Shown: piece by piece, positions 49,921 through 59,204 of the stretch
How positions within the stretch are numbered: the first letter of the stretch is position 1
Layout: every line of letters starts with the position of its first letter
NCBI RefSeq assembly: GCF_023715405.1
Contig: NZ_JAMBOC010000001.1
Span: forward strand, 620,001-684,000
Direction: 5' to 3'
From: Solibacillus isronensis
GTDB lineage: Bacteria > Bacillota > Bacilli > Bacillales_A > Planococcaceae
DNA length: 64,000 bases
Made by a program: the position numbers and the translations under genes
The notes under the pieces: model-generated
Databases searched by the model: none
Told to the model about the DNA's origin: nothing
What the model saw: the letters and a program-made list of their open reading frames with translations, nothing else

Positions 49921-50772
49921 ATGAAAATATACAATCTAGCAAGTCCATTTCTAAATCAATACGAGCCTTCAAAAGAGTACTACGAAAGTTACTTTAATCA
50001 TCATCCAGAAATCTTTAGTTATTATTTTGAAAATCACTGTCACAATAAAGAACTGAAACTTGAAAATGCTTTAAAAACGCATCCAAATATGATTGATCAA
50101 ATGAACTGGGTTGCAAGGAAATTAAAATCGCTCACACCCCAGATTACAAAAGAATATGAAAAGCGGTTTCCGATAATATTTTCAAAAGATGTTTATATTT
50201 TTGTTGGTCTAGGTGGTTCTAATGCTTATGCTTATCGTTCCATGGACCCTCATATTGCTTTTTGTGTTGAAAAATTTGAACCATATGAAGAGGGCCTTAA
50301 CGTAATAATTGCGCATGAATTTGGCCATGCAGTCCATCATCTTTACACAACACATAATGGGATTGAAGCAAAAGATATTAAATGGTCTAATCCGTTGACA
50401 TGGCTATTGCAAGAGGGTGTAGCAACTTTTTTATCAACTTTAGTAGTAAATGTAGACCAAGATATTTATTTTGCATATAAACGTGATCCGGAGTGGCTTT
50501 CATTCTGTAAAAAAAATATAGCAACCATTATCAATGCTTTTCAAAAAGATTTAATTCAAAGTACATCAGCAGAAATATTTAAAGAATGGTTCTCGATTAA
50601 TGGGGGTCAAACTTTTGGCTACAGTCGGATTGGTTATTTTATTGCTTATCTTATAGTAAAACGTTTAGCAGGTGAAGAAGGTATTGAAAATGCAATGCTT
50701 TATTGGGGACATTCAGATTTTGAAGAGAGAATGAAAACGTTATTACGAATTATAGTAAAAAAAGAAAAGTAG
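49921..50772 (+). CDS. Putative Zn metalloprotease (HEFGH)
   Basis: 283 residues from ATG 49921 behind TTGGAG. IIAHEFGHAVHHLYTTHNG supplies the HExxH zinc ligands, and WLLQEGVATFLST about 35 residues later the catalytic-distal Glu, a gluzincin-like layout. No signal peptide. Related in shape to the DUF2268-type protein at 21556. Substrate unknown. Next come two broken genes. Confidence 0.75.
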   Translation: MKIYNLASPFLNQYEPSKEYYESYFNHHPEIFSYYFENHCHNKELKLENALKTHPNMIDQMNWVARKLKSLTPQITKEYEKRFPIIFSKDVYIFVGLGGSNAYAYRSMDPHIAFCVEKFEPYEEGLNVIIAHEFGHAVHHLYTTHNGIEAKDIKWSNPLTWLLQEGVATFLSTLVVNVDQDIYFAYKRDPEWLSFCKKNIATIINAFQKDLIQSTSAEIFKEWFSINGGQTFGYSRIGYFIAYLIVKRLAGEEGIENAMLYWGHSDFEERMKTLLRIIVKKEK

Positions 50773-50805
50773 ACACACGTTGATTTCATATATTGGGGGA
50801 GTAGC

Positions 50806-51416
50806 ATGTTTATAATTAATACAGTTGCTTTATGGGTAATTATCTCAGTGTCGATTAACAACTATTTAATGACTTTACCTATTCCGGTTATACGAAAAAA
50901 GGATTTTCCGACTACCTACATCATTCAGCACGAGAATCGAATCGATTTCCAAAAAGATAATGCGCGGCATTTTCAACAGCTTACCTGCTGCGTCACTTTG
51001 GTAAGGAGGCTGAAGGAGAAGCGTTATATAAGCATTTTCCCAATAAAACAAAAGCTGGAAATGTATATCCAAAAGGAATCCGTACTGTTTTAAGAAATAA
51101 CGGATTTAAGACAAATTATTATAAAGGAACTATTGATACATTAAAGTACGAAGTCAGTAAAGGAACTCCCGTAATTGTTTTTATTAAAGTACAGAAGGAT
51201 CTCAAAAATCTGCATTTTGTTCCAGTAGTAGGTTATGACAAAGAGCATATTTACCTTTCAGAGTCATTAAGTCATTTAGTGAATTGTGAAGAAAAACAGC
51301 AGAACTATAATCGAAAGGTGCCGATTGAAGAATTTAAAATGCTATGGAATGTAAAGAGAATTCATATGCTTCCATATAGCAATACATATATAGCAGTAGA
51401 TGCTAAAAAAAGCTAA
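50806..51416 (+). pseudogene. C39-like peptidase/cysteine-peptidase gene with a frameshift
   Basis: N-terminal part: membrane anchor (about 3-22), then PIPVIRKKDFPTTYII. At 50956-50960 (AAAAAGATAA) the frame shifts; from TGC 50961 in the -1 frame it reads CAAFSTAYLLRHFGKEAEGE, GIRTVLRNNGFKTNYYKGTI, LHFVPVVGYDKEHIYL and on to TAA 51416. The catalytic Cys (CAAFS) and His (LHFVPVVGY) are both in the shifted part, so the present gene should yield a dead product. Family: C39-type peptidases such as those linked to bacteriocins. Confidence 0.7.
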
Positions 51417-51443
51417 CAAAACTTTTAGCGGTAGGTGAAAATA

Positions 51444-51890
51444 GTGAAAGTATTTGGAGAGAAATTAAACGGCCTTAATTATGAAATAAGAAAAGGGATT
51501 TATGCAGTAATTTTTAATTCAACAATGACTCGTGTCTTAACAGTCCAAACTACGAGAGGGGATTACTTTTTGCCAGGTGGCGGGATTGAAGATCATGAAA
51601 ACCATTCGCAATGCCTGGAAAGAGAAATACTTGAAGAAACAGGATATAACGTAGTGATCGGGCCTTATATAGGGAACGCTTAGTGCTTTTTTCTCTCAAC
51701 CAAAAAAGAGCCAATTCTAAATGATGGCTATTTCTACTTCGCACAATTATTAAATAAAATCCAAGATCCCATTGATGACGACCACTTTATAAAATGGATT
51801 GAGACGGACAAAACCCGAGATCTCTTAATACATGAACATCAGTATTGGGCAATTAAAGAAGGACTAAAACTGAAGATGCATAAAAAATGA
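51444..51890 (+). pseudogene. NUDIX hydrolase gene with an internal TAG
   Basis: GTG 51444 (SD AGGTGA). The NUDIX box is intact: GGGIEDHENHSQCLEREILEETGY. At 51681-51683 an in-frame TAG stops it after 79 residues, but the same frame continues to TGA 51890 as KKEPILNDGYFYFAQLLNKI, DDDHFIKWIETDKTRDLLIH and EHQYWAIKEGLK, the expected C terminus. It has lost one codon to a nonsense mutation, or needs suppression. Confidence 0.75.
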
Positions 51891-51922
51891 GCTAGAATCA
51901 TTGAATCTAGCTCATTTTTATT
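51888..51922. terminator. Bidirectional terminator
   Basis: TGAGCTAGA...TCTAGCTCA with an imperfect centre, then ATTTTTATTTT; shared with the minus-strand DUF2179 gene. Confidence 0.75.
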
Positions 51923-52450
51923 TTAACGTCTAAGTTTAAATTTACGCATACGATCGACTAAGAAACCGCCTTTGAATGATTTTGGCTCATATGAAATGAT
52001 AAATGCCTTTGGTTCAATCGATTCAACAAGGGCGAATAATTCTTTTTCTCGGTTTCGTTTAGCCAAAATCTCATATTTATAACGTTCACTGTCACGACCT
52101 TCACTGACAGATGTCGTGATGGCAAAGCCGCTGTTTCTTAATGTTTCGATCAATTCCTGATTTTTTTGCTGAGTATTGATTGTAACTGAGACAAAACCAA
52201 TAGCCAGTTTGTTTTCAATCATTGTTCCTATTGGTATCCCAATACTAAATCCGAGTGCATACACAATCATTGCGATAAAGTTCTGATCACCACTAAAAAT
52301 GATAGAAAGTGCAAATACGTTAATTAAAACTTCTAAAAACCCAAAAATTGAAGCAAGAAGTCTCATATCTTTGACTAAGAAAATTGTTCGTAATGTCATT
52401 AACGGCACGTAAACGAGCTGTATGACCAGGATTAGGATTATCTCCTGCAT
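51923..52450 (-). CDS. UPF0316/DUF2179 membrane protein (YebE-like)
   Basis: 175 residues behind a GAGGGG site. Three N-terminal helices (about 3-22, 33-53, 60-78) and a cytoplasmic DUF2179 domain (ELIETLRNSGFAITTSVSEG, ELFALVESIEPKAFIISYEP). The domain is the YitT/UPF0316 C-terminal beta-alpha fold. B. subtilis homologue: YebE. Function unknown. Confidence 0.88.
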   Translation of the reverse strand: MQEIILILVIQLVYVPLMTLRTIFLVKDMRLLASIFGFLEVLINVFALSIIFSGDQNFIAMIVYALGFSIGIPIGTMIENKLAIGFVSVTINTQQKNQELIETLRNSGFAITTSVSEGRDSERYKYEILAKRNREKELFALVESIEPKAFIISYEPKSFKGGFLVDRMRKFKLRR

Positions 52451-52587
52451 GAAATCCCCTCTTTCTTTAAAAATTTACTTTACTTTTTTACTTCTACCCT
52501 AATATGAAATTTATATTCTTATTAATTATTTGAGTAATTAGTATAAAATGCAGGGGAATTCAATTGCTTTTATTAAATTAATTTTTC

Positions 52588-52627
52588 AAACGACCATTTG
52601 TCCAGCTGGATGAATAGTCGTTTTTTG
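52588..52627 (+). terminator. Orphan terminator-like hairpin
   Basis: AAACGAC pairs with GTCGTTT, inside it TCCAGCTGGA is self-complementary, then T6GTTT. No gene lies upstream on the plus strand within 140 bases; the neighbour is divergent. A short RNA could end here. Confidence 0.6.
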
Positions 52628-52777
52628 TTTGGAAAGGGGGTTCGAGATAGGTAAAGTCCGGAAGTGTAACCATTAATTAGTAGTAATAAAATGAGATTTT
52701 ATGCACTAGTTCTAATAAAAAACTGCTATGATGATAGTGTTTAAGTCTATTATTTGAATATTAAAGGAGTTGCAAAT

Positions 52778-54031
52778 TTGATAAAATTAATCAGAGTATC
52801 ACTATTAATTTTACTTTCTTTACTAGTTTTAAATAGTGGCCCGTTGACCTCGAGTGCAAACAGCGTGAATCCTTTACCTTATGAAGATGAGAAGTCAGGA
52901 AGAAATAGTAACGCTTATTTATCTACATACGAATTTCCTTCAACCAAAATGAAGGAAGACTTTATTAATGAAATTTATACATATGCAATGAGAGCAAATG
53001 AAAAGTGGGGAATCCCTGCTAGTGCGATCATTGGAATGGCCATTCTGGAAAGCGGCTATGGAACAACAAGATTAGCAGTGAATGCAAATAATCTTTTCGG
53101 GATAAAGGTTTGGGGATATAATCCGAAGAACGCCTGGCAGCTGAAGGGACAACCTGATGAAGATTATGAACCGGTACCTGTTCTAATCGATTTCGGAAAA
53201 GACCGCAAAATATATGATGAAAGCAAAAGAAGAGATAACTGGTATCGGGCTTTTACTTCCTATAAAGAAGCGGTTGATTATTTAGCAGGGAACTTGTTGT
53301 TAAACGAAAGGTATCGTTTCGCAAAAATCAATTATGATGAAAGAATGAAAAAGGGATGGAGCTATGAGCGAGCTTCCAAAGAATATTTATTCGATATTGC
53401 CAATGCCGGTTATATCCATTTGGGTGGGGAATACTATCGAAATAAAGTAGGCTCCATCATGAAAGAATATGATTTATATCAATATGATGATAGGAAATTA
53501 AAAGACATAGAAGGTCATTGGGCCGAAGAACAGATTCTTTTCTTAACTGAAAAAGGTTGGATCTCTGGCTATCCTGATGGTACATATAAACCGAATCATT
53601 CGATAACAAGAGCTCAAGCAGCTGCTATTATAAGTAACTTTTTAGCATTGACGTCAACAAATAAAAACATCTACTTTAGTGATGTGGTTAAGAGCTTTTG
53701 GGCTTCAAAATCTATTCTTTTAGTAGCACAACATAAAATAATTAATGGTATCGGTGATGAACGTTTTTCACCAAATACTTTTTTAACTAGAGCGCAAATG
53801 GCTCAAATCTTTTATAACGCCGGATTTTATAGTCAATCTGTAAATAATCGTGTAAATTCATTTAAAGATGTGGAACAAAATTTTTGGGCATATGTTGCGA
53901 TTGAAACGATGAAACAAGAAGGAATTATGGCCGGCTATAATGCAAGCCGATTTGGTCCGAATAATCCTACAACTAGAGCACAAATGGCAGCTATGATTTA
54001 TCGAATACATGAAAAAGGCTTAAACAAATAA
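52778..54031 (+). CDS. SLH-anchored glucosaminidase (autolysin)
   Basis: 417 residues from TTG 52778, 8 bases after AAAGGAG. Signal peptide (about 1-28). The glucosaminidase domain (about 45-235) has the catalytic Glu in AILESGYGTTRLA and YGSxxF-like NNLFGIKVWG. Then three SLH modules (about 243-415): LKDIEGHWAEEQILFLTEKG, YFSDVVKSFWASKSILLVAQ, and FKDVEQNFWAYVAIETMKQE, each with the GYPDG/NGIGD/GYNAS and TRAQ turn. SLH modules bind the pyruvylated secondary wall polymer, so this is a surface-bound peptidoglycan hydrolase, probably for cell separation. Confidence 0.92.
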   Translation: MIKLIRVSLLILLSLLVLNSGPLTSSANSVNPLPYEDEKSGRNSNAYLSTYEFPSTKMKEDFINEIYTYAMRANEKWGIPASAIIGMAILESGYGTTRLAVNANNLFGIKVWGYNPKNAWQLKGQPDEDYEPVPVLIDFGKDRKIYDESKRRDNWYRAFTSYKEAVDYLAGNLLLNERYRFAKINYDERMKKGWSYERASKEYLFDIANAGYIHLGGEYYRNKVGSIMKEYDLYQYDDRKLKDIEGHWAEEQILFLTEKGWISGYPDGTYKPNHSITRAQAAAIISNFLALTSTNKNIYFSDVVKSFWASKSILLVAQHKIINGIGDERFSPNTFLTRAQMAQIFYNAGFYSQSVNNRVNSFKDVEQNFWAYVAIETMKQEGIMAGYNASRFGPNNPTTRAQMAAMIYRIHEKGLNK

Positions 54032-54041
54032 TCCAACATAC

Positions 54042-54073
54042 AAAAGAAGCACTGAATTGTGCTTCTTTTTTGA
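54042..54073. terminator. Bidirectional terminator
   Basis: AAAAGAAGCAC pairs with GTGCTTCTTTT, then TTGATTT; serves the SLH gene and pdxT on the other strand. Confidence 0.8.
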
Positions 54074-54074
54074 T

Positions 54075-54662
54075 TTATCTAGGAACCTTTGTAAATTCAT
54101 TTACCATACCAATAAAATATTGAAGTATTCGAACATCATCCGTCAGTTCGGGATGAAAAGAGCAGCCTAAAAATTGTCCATCTCTAGCTAATACAATCCG
54201 TTCTTCATATGTAGCAAGTATTTCGACCTGTTCACCGATGGTTACAATATGCGGAGCTCGAATAAAAACTGCTGTTATGTTATCACCAATTGATGGAATT
54301 GCTAATGCAACTTCAAAACTGTCTACTTGACGGCCGAAAGAATTTCTTTCTACCTCAACATCCATTAAACAAAGGTGAGGGGTAATGGAACCCTTAATCT
54401 TTTTTGCCAATAGTATGAGACCGGCACATGTCCCGAACATGGGAATACCTTGCTGTGCCAATGCTTGTATAGGTGCTAATAAGTCATTGCGTTCTATAAG
54501 CTTACCGATAGCTGTACTTTCTCCACCAGGCAAAATAAGACCATCAATACCACATAAATCATTGCTTGTTTTTACTTCCACAGCTTCATGATCAAGAAGT
54601 TTAATCTGATTCATATGCTCACCTACTGCACCTTGTAATGCAAGTACTCCTATTTTTGCCAT
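54075..54662 (-). CDS. pdxT: Pyridoxal 5'-phosphate synthase glutaminase subunit
   Basis: 195 residues from ATG 54662, one base after the pdxS stop; longer readings lack an SD. MAKIGVLALQGAVGEH opens the class-I amidotransferase; LPGGEST and FGTCAGLILLA contain the catalytic Cys; FHPELT near the end supplies His/Glu of the triad. It feeds ammonia from glutamine to PdxS for PLP synthesis. Confidence 0.97.
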   Translation of the reverse strand: MAKIGVLALQGAVGEHMNQIKLLDHEAVEVKTSNDLCGIDGLILPGGESTAIGKLIERNDLLAPIQALAQQGIPMFGTCAGLILLAKKIKGSITPHLCLMDVEVERNSFGRQVDSFEVALAIPSIGDNITAVFIRAPHIVTIGEQVEILATYEERIVLARDGQFLGCSFHPELTDDVRILQYFIGMVNEFTKVPR

Positions 54663-54663
54663 A

Positions 54664-55548
54664 CTACCAGCCACGCTCCTGCATCCGTTCATTAACATGA
54701 AGTGTAGCTATTTCAATTCCTTTCATCGGTGTTCCAAGCTCCTTCGAGATTTCAGCAATCAGTTTGTAGTCTTTATAATGAGTTGTTGCTTCCACAATGG
54801 CACGCGCGAATTTTTCAGGATTCTCGGATTTGAAAATACCAGAGCCAACAAATACGCCATCCGCACCAAGTTCCATCATTAACGCGGCATCTGCAGGTGT
54901 AGCCACGCCACCCGCAGCAAAGTTCACAACTGGTAAACGTCCTAAACGTTTAATTTCCAACAGTAATTCGAATGGGGCTCCTAAATTTTTTGCCTCTGTC
55001 ATTAATTCATCCACATTCATTCCTATAACACGACGTACTTGAGCATTGACTTTGCGAAGATGACGAACTGCTTCTACAATGTTGCCTGTCCCTGGTTCAC
55101 CTTTAGTACGGAGCATAGAAGCCCCTTCGCCAATACGTCGAGCTGCTTCTCCTAAGTCACGGCAACCACAAACGAATGGCACTGTATAATCACTTTTTAG
55201 TAAATGGTATTCTTCATCAGCCGGTGTTAAAACTTCACTTTCATCGATATAGTCGACACCCATTGACTCTAAAACCCGTGCTTCTACAATGTGACCAATT
55301 CGTGCTTTTGCCATAACAGGAATCGTGACGGCATTCATCACTTCTTCCACAATCCGAGGATCCGCCATACGGGCAACACCGCCAGCTTTCCGGATATCGG
55401 AAGGCACACGTTCCAGCGCCATCACTGCTACTGCACCTGCCGCTTCCGCAATTTTTGCTTGTTCAGCGTTAATGACATCCATAATAACGCCGCCCTTTTG
55501 CATTTCTGCCATTCCACGTTTTATTCGATAAGTTCCAAATTGTACCAT
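54664..55548 (-). CDS. pdxS: Pyridoxal 5'-phosphate synthase lyase subunit
   Basis: 294 residues from ATG 55548, 8 bases after ATGGAGG (upstream in-frame starts have none). [60 protein letters not shown] and the phosphate loop GEPGTGN are textbook PdxS; the Schiff-base Lys lies in VMAKARIGH. Combines ribose-5-P, glyceraldehyde-3-P and ammonia into PLP; forms a 12-mer with PdxT. Two-gene operon pdxS-pdxT. Confidence 0.98.
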   Translation of the reverse strand: MVQFGTYRIKRGMAEMQKGGVIMDVINAEQAKIAEAAGAVAVMALERVPSDIRKAGGVARMADPRIVEEVMNAVTIPVMAKARIGHIVEARVLESMGVDYIDESEVLTPADEEYHLLKSDYTVPFVCGCRDLGEAARRIGEGASMLRTKGEPGTGNIVEAVRHLRKVNAQVRRVIGMNVDELMTEAKNLGAPFELLLEIKRLGRLPVVNFAAGGVATPADAALMMELGADGVFVGSGIFKSENPEKFARAIVEATTHYKDYKLIAEISKELGTPMKGIEIATLHVNERMQERGW

Positions 55549-55760
55549 GTAAATAACCTCCATTCCTGTAATGATTCTTAGTATAATGAAAATTGACCGT
55601 ATTAAAATAGCCAATTATTCGTTAATTGATAAGGTCAGTAGAATTTTGTCTGAAAACATAAGGTTCAGAGTACGAATGAATATTCACTTAAGGAGTCGGA
55701 TAATTCTGTTATAATTATGATTGTAAAAGTTTCTACTTACTGGATAAGGAGGATACGAAT

Positions 55761-56243
55761 ATGATAAATAATCTAGATTTGAAGCACTTACAACGTTGTG
55801 TTGAATTAGCAAAAATTGCGCTTGAAAAATGTGACGAGCCATTTGGTTCAGTACTTGTTTCCGCCGATGGAGAGGTCCTTTTTGAAGACCATAATCACGT
55901 GGCAGGTGGTGACCATACCCAACATCCGGAATTTGCAATAGCACGATGGGCAGCAAATAATATGAAACCTGAAGAAAGAATCAAAGCGACAGTATATACT
56001 TCCGGGGAACATTGTCCGATGTGCGCTGCAGCACACGGTTGGGTTGGTTTAGGCCGGATTGTTTATGCAAGTTCATCTAAACAATTGGTAGAATGGCTAG
56101 CCGAATTGGGCCAAGCTCCTTCACGTGTACGGAATCTTTCCATTCAAGAGGTTATTAACGATATTACTGTCGATGGTCCTGTTCCAGAGCTAGCGGAGGA
56201 AGTTCATCAACTCCATCGTCAGTTTCACGAAAAGAGAAGTTGA
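55761..56243 (+). CDS. Nucleoside/cytosine deaminase-family protein
   Basis: 160 residues from ATG 55761 (SD AAGGAGGAT). The CDA zinc motif is QHPEFAIARWAA (H-P-E in place of H-A-E) and GEHCPMCAAAHGW (PCxxC); the LxLAxIALExxDEPFGSVLV start is typical. Guanine deaminase or tRNA-adenosine deaminase-like. The Pro in HPE is unusual but occurs in the GuaD/YfhC branch. Divergent from pdxS. Confidence 0.85.
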   Translation: MINNLDLKHLQRCVELAKIALEKCDEPFGSVLVSADGEVLFEDHNHVAGGDHTQHPEFAIARWAANNMKPEERIKATVYTSGEHCPMCAAAHGWVGLGRIVYASSSKQLVEWLAELGQAPSRVRNLSIQEVINDITVDGPVPELAEEVHQLHRQFHEKRS

Positions 56244-56295
56244 CTATAAATCCATTTTAAAATAGAAGTGGATAGGTTGAGATGGTTGAAAGCAA

Positions 56296-56329
56296 GCGCG
56301 ATTCTGTAGTAAGAATCAGCGCTTATTTT
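56296..56329 (+). terminator. GCGCGATTCT-type repeat terminator
   Basis: GCGC-GATTCT pairs with AGAATC-A-GCGC, then TTATTTTC. Confidence 0.8.
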
Positions 56330-56388
56330 CATTAAAAGTCCATAAATCTGAAGGAGAAAAGTATATAGTGGGAATTTTTTATTAAACA

Positions 56389-56452
56389 ATCAACAGGCGT
56401 AGTTCAATAATAAGGAATGCGTTTTTTATAAGGCCTGACAAAATAATGAAAT
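56389..56452 (+). repeat. Hairpin-repeat family member, degenerate
   Basis: AACAATCAACAGGCGTAGTT, AATAAGGAATGCGTTTTTTA, then GGCCTGACAAAATAATGAAA. Confidence 0.5.
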
Positions 56453-56470
56453 ATAAAAGGGACGTATGAA

Positions 56471-56764
56471 ATGTGGCAGCAAAATCATAAAAGTGTAAAA
56501 ATCTATTTTAGAAAATATTTAATAATTGCAGTCTTTTTATTAGCAGGCTGTTCATCTATTCAAAATGACATATCTGAAGATGAAGCAAAACAAATGGTCT
56601 TGGATCATCATTTTAACCATAATAGTAAAACTGAAATACGATCTGTTGAATTGAAAAATAATAAATACTTCATTGCGTGGGAAATAAAAGATAACTGCGA
56701 ACGTGGGAAAGATAGTGTTAATAAAAAAGGCGAACTCGAGATGATTGAAGCCAGTATATGTTAG
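56471..56764 (+). CDS. Small lipoprotein, PepSY-like
   Basis: 97 residues. Long basic N region, hydrophobic run and lipobox LLAGC (Cys ~27). Mature part: a DISEDEAKQMVLDHHF helix and WEIKDNCERGKDSVNKKGEL, like single PepSY/YpeB modules that bind or inhibit peptidases. ATG 56471; SD AAGGGACG. Confidence 0.55.
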   Translation: MWQQNHKSVKIYFRKYLIIAVFLLAGCSSIQNDISEDEAKQMVLDHHFNHNSKTEIRSVELKNNKYFIAWEIKDNCERGKDSVNKKGELEMIEASIC

Positions 56765-56872
56765 TTAAAATATGCCTTTCAGAAGGAATCTAAGGGAAAT
56801 ACGATCGATAAGATATTTTTGTATTAGTTTTAATAATAATGTCCATTCTTTTATAAAAAGAGGTGAAAGAAT

Positions 56873-57439
56873 ATGGAGAGAGTGGCGCACTATTTTTGGG
56901 CGGTTCGGATTCCGGATGGAATTAAACAAACCATTCACGAGGAACTCACACGAAGTAAACCAATATTCCAGTTTAAGCGTTGGGTAGATTTAAATGATTA
57001 TCATATAACGCTTGCCTTTCTCGGTGCTGTAAATCCGCAGCAACTTTCATCCGTAATTAAATCAGTTGGGAACGCCATACAAAATCAAAAAGCATTTATG
57101 TTAGACATTAAAGGCCTGGGTGTATTTGGGGCTCAAAGTTCACCTCGTATATTTTGGGGAGCGGTGAGTGAAGCAGCCCCTTTGTATAAACTACAGGAAA
57201 TTGTGCATAAAACTTGTCTAGATGAAGGGTTTACACTAGAAACACGGCCTTATCATCCACATATTACATTGGCACGAAAATGGGAAGGCAATGAAGATTT
57301 CAATGTGGACAACTTAGTCACGCATAACCCATTCAAAGAAAAGCCTTTATCTTTTCAAATCACTGAAATCGTCCTTTATAAATCGAATATAGAAAACACA
57401 CCGAAATATGAACCAATTGCGACGTTTTCATTAGTATGA
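56873..57439 (+). CDS. thpR: RNA 2',3'-cyclic phosphodiesterase (2H family)
   Basis: 188 residues from ATG 56873 (GAGGTGA). Two HxTx motifs: YHITLAFLGAV (~44) and YHPHITLARKW (~133). These define the 2H phosphoesterase ThpR/LigT family, which opens 2',3'-cyclic phosphates and in vitro joins 2'-5' ends. Cytoplasmic. Full length. Confidence 0.93.
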   Translation: MERVAHYFWAVRIPDGIKQTIHEELTRSKPIFQFKRWVDLNDYHITLAFLGAVNPQQLSSVIKSVGNAIQNQKAFMLDIKGLGVFGAQSSPRIFWGAVSEAAPLYKLQEIVHKTCLDEGFTLETRPYHPHITLARKWEGNEDFNVDNLVTHNPFKEKPLSFQITEIVLYKSNIENTPKYEPIATFSLV

Positions 57440-57472
57440 TTATCTTCATTTTAATATTGTATAAGTAGGCGG

Positions 57473-57508
57473 GTGCGATTCTGTAAAATGAATCAGCGCT
57501 CGTTTTTT
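57473..57508 (+). terminator. Repeat-type terminator
   Basis: GGTGCGATTCT...GAATCAGCGCT, then CGTTTTTTT. Confidence 0.75.
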
Positions 57509-57615
57509 TATAATTATATGGCTATAGAAGTTATTTGGTAAATATATGTCATAATTTTGAAACTTTCTTCCATTTTATCCGTATAATTTAGTTATCAGAG
57601 GAAGGGGGGAATATC

Positions 57616-58014
57616 ATGTATGACATGACAGGAAGTGGGGATTGGTTATTCAACTTCGGGCCAATATTTATAGCACTTATTTTTATTATCATAGTTATTT
57701 TAATAATTGGCAATATATTCAGTGGTTTAAGACAATGGAGGGAAAATGAAAACTCACCTCGCCTGACTGTTCCGGCCATAGTAAAAGTTAAACGAACAAG
57801 TGTAACGAGACATAATCATCACCATCATGATAATAACCACCACTCGCACAGTACCTCTACAAAGTACTTTATAACATTTGAATTTGAGAGTGGTGACCGG
57901 TCTGAGTTTCATGTTTCAGGCAAGGAATATGGTATGCTCGCAGAAGGGGATATCGGCACGTTAACTTTCCAAGGAACAAGATATATTGATTTCACTAGAA
58001 CGAAGCTTACATAA
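57616..58014 (+). CDS. DUF2500 membrane-anchored protein, His-rich linker
   Basis: 132 residues. One TM (about 14-36), then VPAIVKVKRTSVTRHNHHHH with a His/Asn/Ser stretch and the DUF2500 beta-barrel (TKYFITFEFESGDRSEFHVS, GDIGTLTFQGTRYIDF). The His-rich loop (about residues 72-85) could bind metal, but this is not known for the family. SD AAGGGGGG. Confidence 0.85.
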   Translation: MYDMTGSGDWLFNFGPIFIALIFIIIVILIIGNIFSGLRQWRENENSPRLTVPAIVKVKRTSVTRHNHHHHDNNHHSHSTSTKYFITFEFESGDRSEFHVSGKEYGMLAEGDIGTLTFQGTRYIDFTRTKLT

Positions 58015-58042
58015 CCCAACTAAGCTCGTTGATATAAAAACC

Positions 58043-58075
58043 GCGCGATTCTTTTATTAGAATCAGCGCTTTTTT
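58043..58075 (+). terminator. GCGCGATTCT-type repeat terminator
   Basis: GCGCGATTCT pairs with AGAATC-A-GCGC, then TTTTTTG. Confidence 0.8.
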
Positions 58076-58162
58076 GTACGAGTGAAGTGCTATCCATCAT
58101 TTGTACATGTATTTTGAAACATGTATGATAATTTATACAAGCCAAACTTGAGGAGTGAGATC

Positions 58163-58933
58163 TTGAAAAAATATGTCCCATTTGTCTTAAGCTTTCTTCT
58201 TCTAACAGCGTGTAACGAGACGAATAATAACACGACAGCCGATCAGGATTCCGGAGCAGATACAAAGTCTAATGAAGTAGAAACAACAAATTCTCCAAAT
58301 AATGATGAGACAGTTTCTAATCAACCGGCAGGCAATACTGCTACGGCAGAAGATTTTCAAAGTATTATTCCGAGTAATTGGGATGTCAACATGCCAACTG
58401 ACTTTCCTGTTTCAAAGGACAGCTATTTAACTGCGATTACAACGACAAATAATAATGTCATAACATTTAATTTCTATGAAACTCCATCTAAACTGGCAAT
58501 AAATGATAACGCTATAAAGCAAAGCGGCACGTATACAGGTCAATTAACAATTACCAAATATGATTCAAAGGAATTGGCGAGTAAAGAAATTGATCAAACT
58601 CTTTACGATAGTGGACAAGCTGTTGATTTAGGGCACGGAATTACAGGCTACCAGGATGGCGGGGCAGGCTCTCTATTTACAAGCTGGAATGAAGGGCGTT
58701 GGGCAATTATTGCCCGGTCATTGACGGAAAAGGCTGAGGAAAGCTTGAACACAGCAAAGGAAACAGTCGAATTTTTAGAAACGAACATTCTTCCGATACC
58801 AAAAGATTATGGTTCTTTACATGTCGATGCTGAGCAAACTGGAACAATGGCGAAGTGGCAAAAGGAAAATTATTTATACACGATGACTGATTTTGGTGAA
58901 GAAACATTACCTTGGATTGTGAAGTTTAAATAA
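58163..58933 (+). CDS. Large lipoprotein of unknown function
   Basis: 256 residues from TTG 58163 (SD GAGGAGTGAG). Lipobox LLLTAC (Cys 17), then a Asn/Thr/Asp-rich linker (about 18-65), then a globular domain (about 70-256) with SIIPSNWDVNMPTDFPVS and GHGITGYQDGGAGSLFTSWN; the WxxNMPTDFP wording recurs in Bacillus lipoproteins that bind or sense envelope ligands. Followed by a strong terminator. Confidence 0.75.
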   Translation: MKKYVPFVLSFLLLTACNETNNNTTADQDSGADTKSNEVETTNSPNNDETVSNQPAGNTATAEDFQSIIPSNWDVNMPTDFPVSKDSYLTAITTTNNNVITFNFYETPSKLAINDNAIKQSGTYTGQLTITKYDSKELASKEIDQTLYDSGQAVDLGHGITGYQDGGAGSLFTSWNEGRWAIIARSLTEKAEESLNTAKETVEFLETNILPIPKDYGSLHVDAEQTGTMAKWQKENYLYTMTDFGEETLPWIVKFK

Positions 58934-59002
58934 ATATTTACACGTATTGAAAGAACAAATTTCCAAAGATTTGAACAAAAATAATTTGATACGAAAGCTG
59001 TT

Positions 59003-59044
59003 AAGAAACCTGAATGTTTTCATTCTTTTGGGTTTCTTTTTTTT
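59003..59044 (+). terminator. Terminator
   Basis: AAGAAACC-TGAATG...CATTC-GGTTTCTT, then TTTTTTTATT. Confidence 0.8.
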
Positions 59045-59204
59045 ATTAAAAGACCATTCTTTATAAAATGAAAGCGCTTCAAAATTTTTCGCATATATAA
59101 ACTGTTAGATTCATAACGTGTTGTAACTGAGTATTCTATAAAATTGTGAATATTATTTAACAATTTCGTACTCAAATAATTTCATTTACAAGGAGATGTT
59201 ATTA

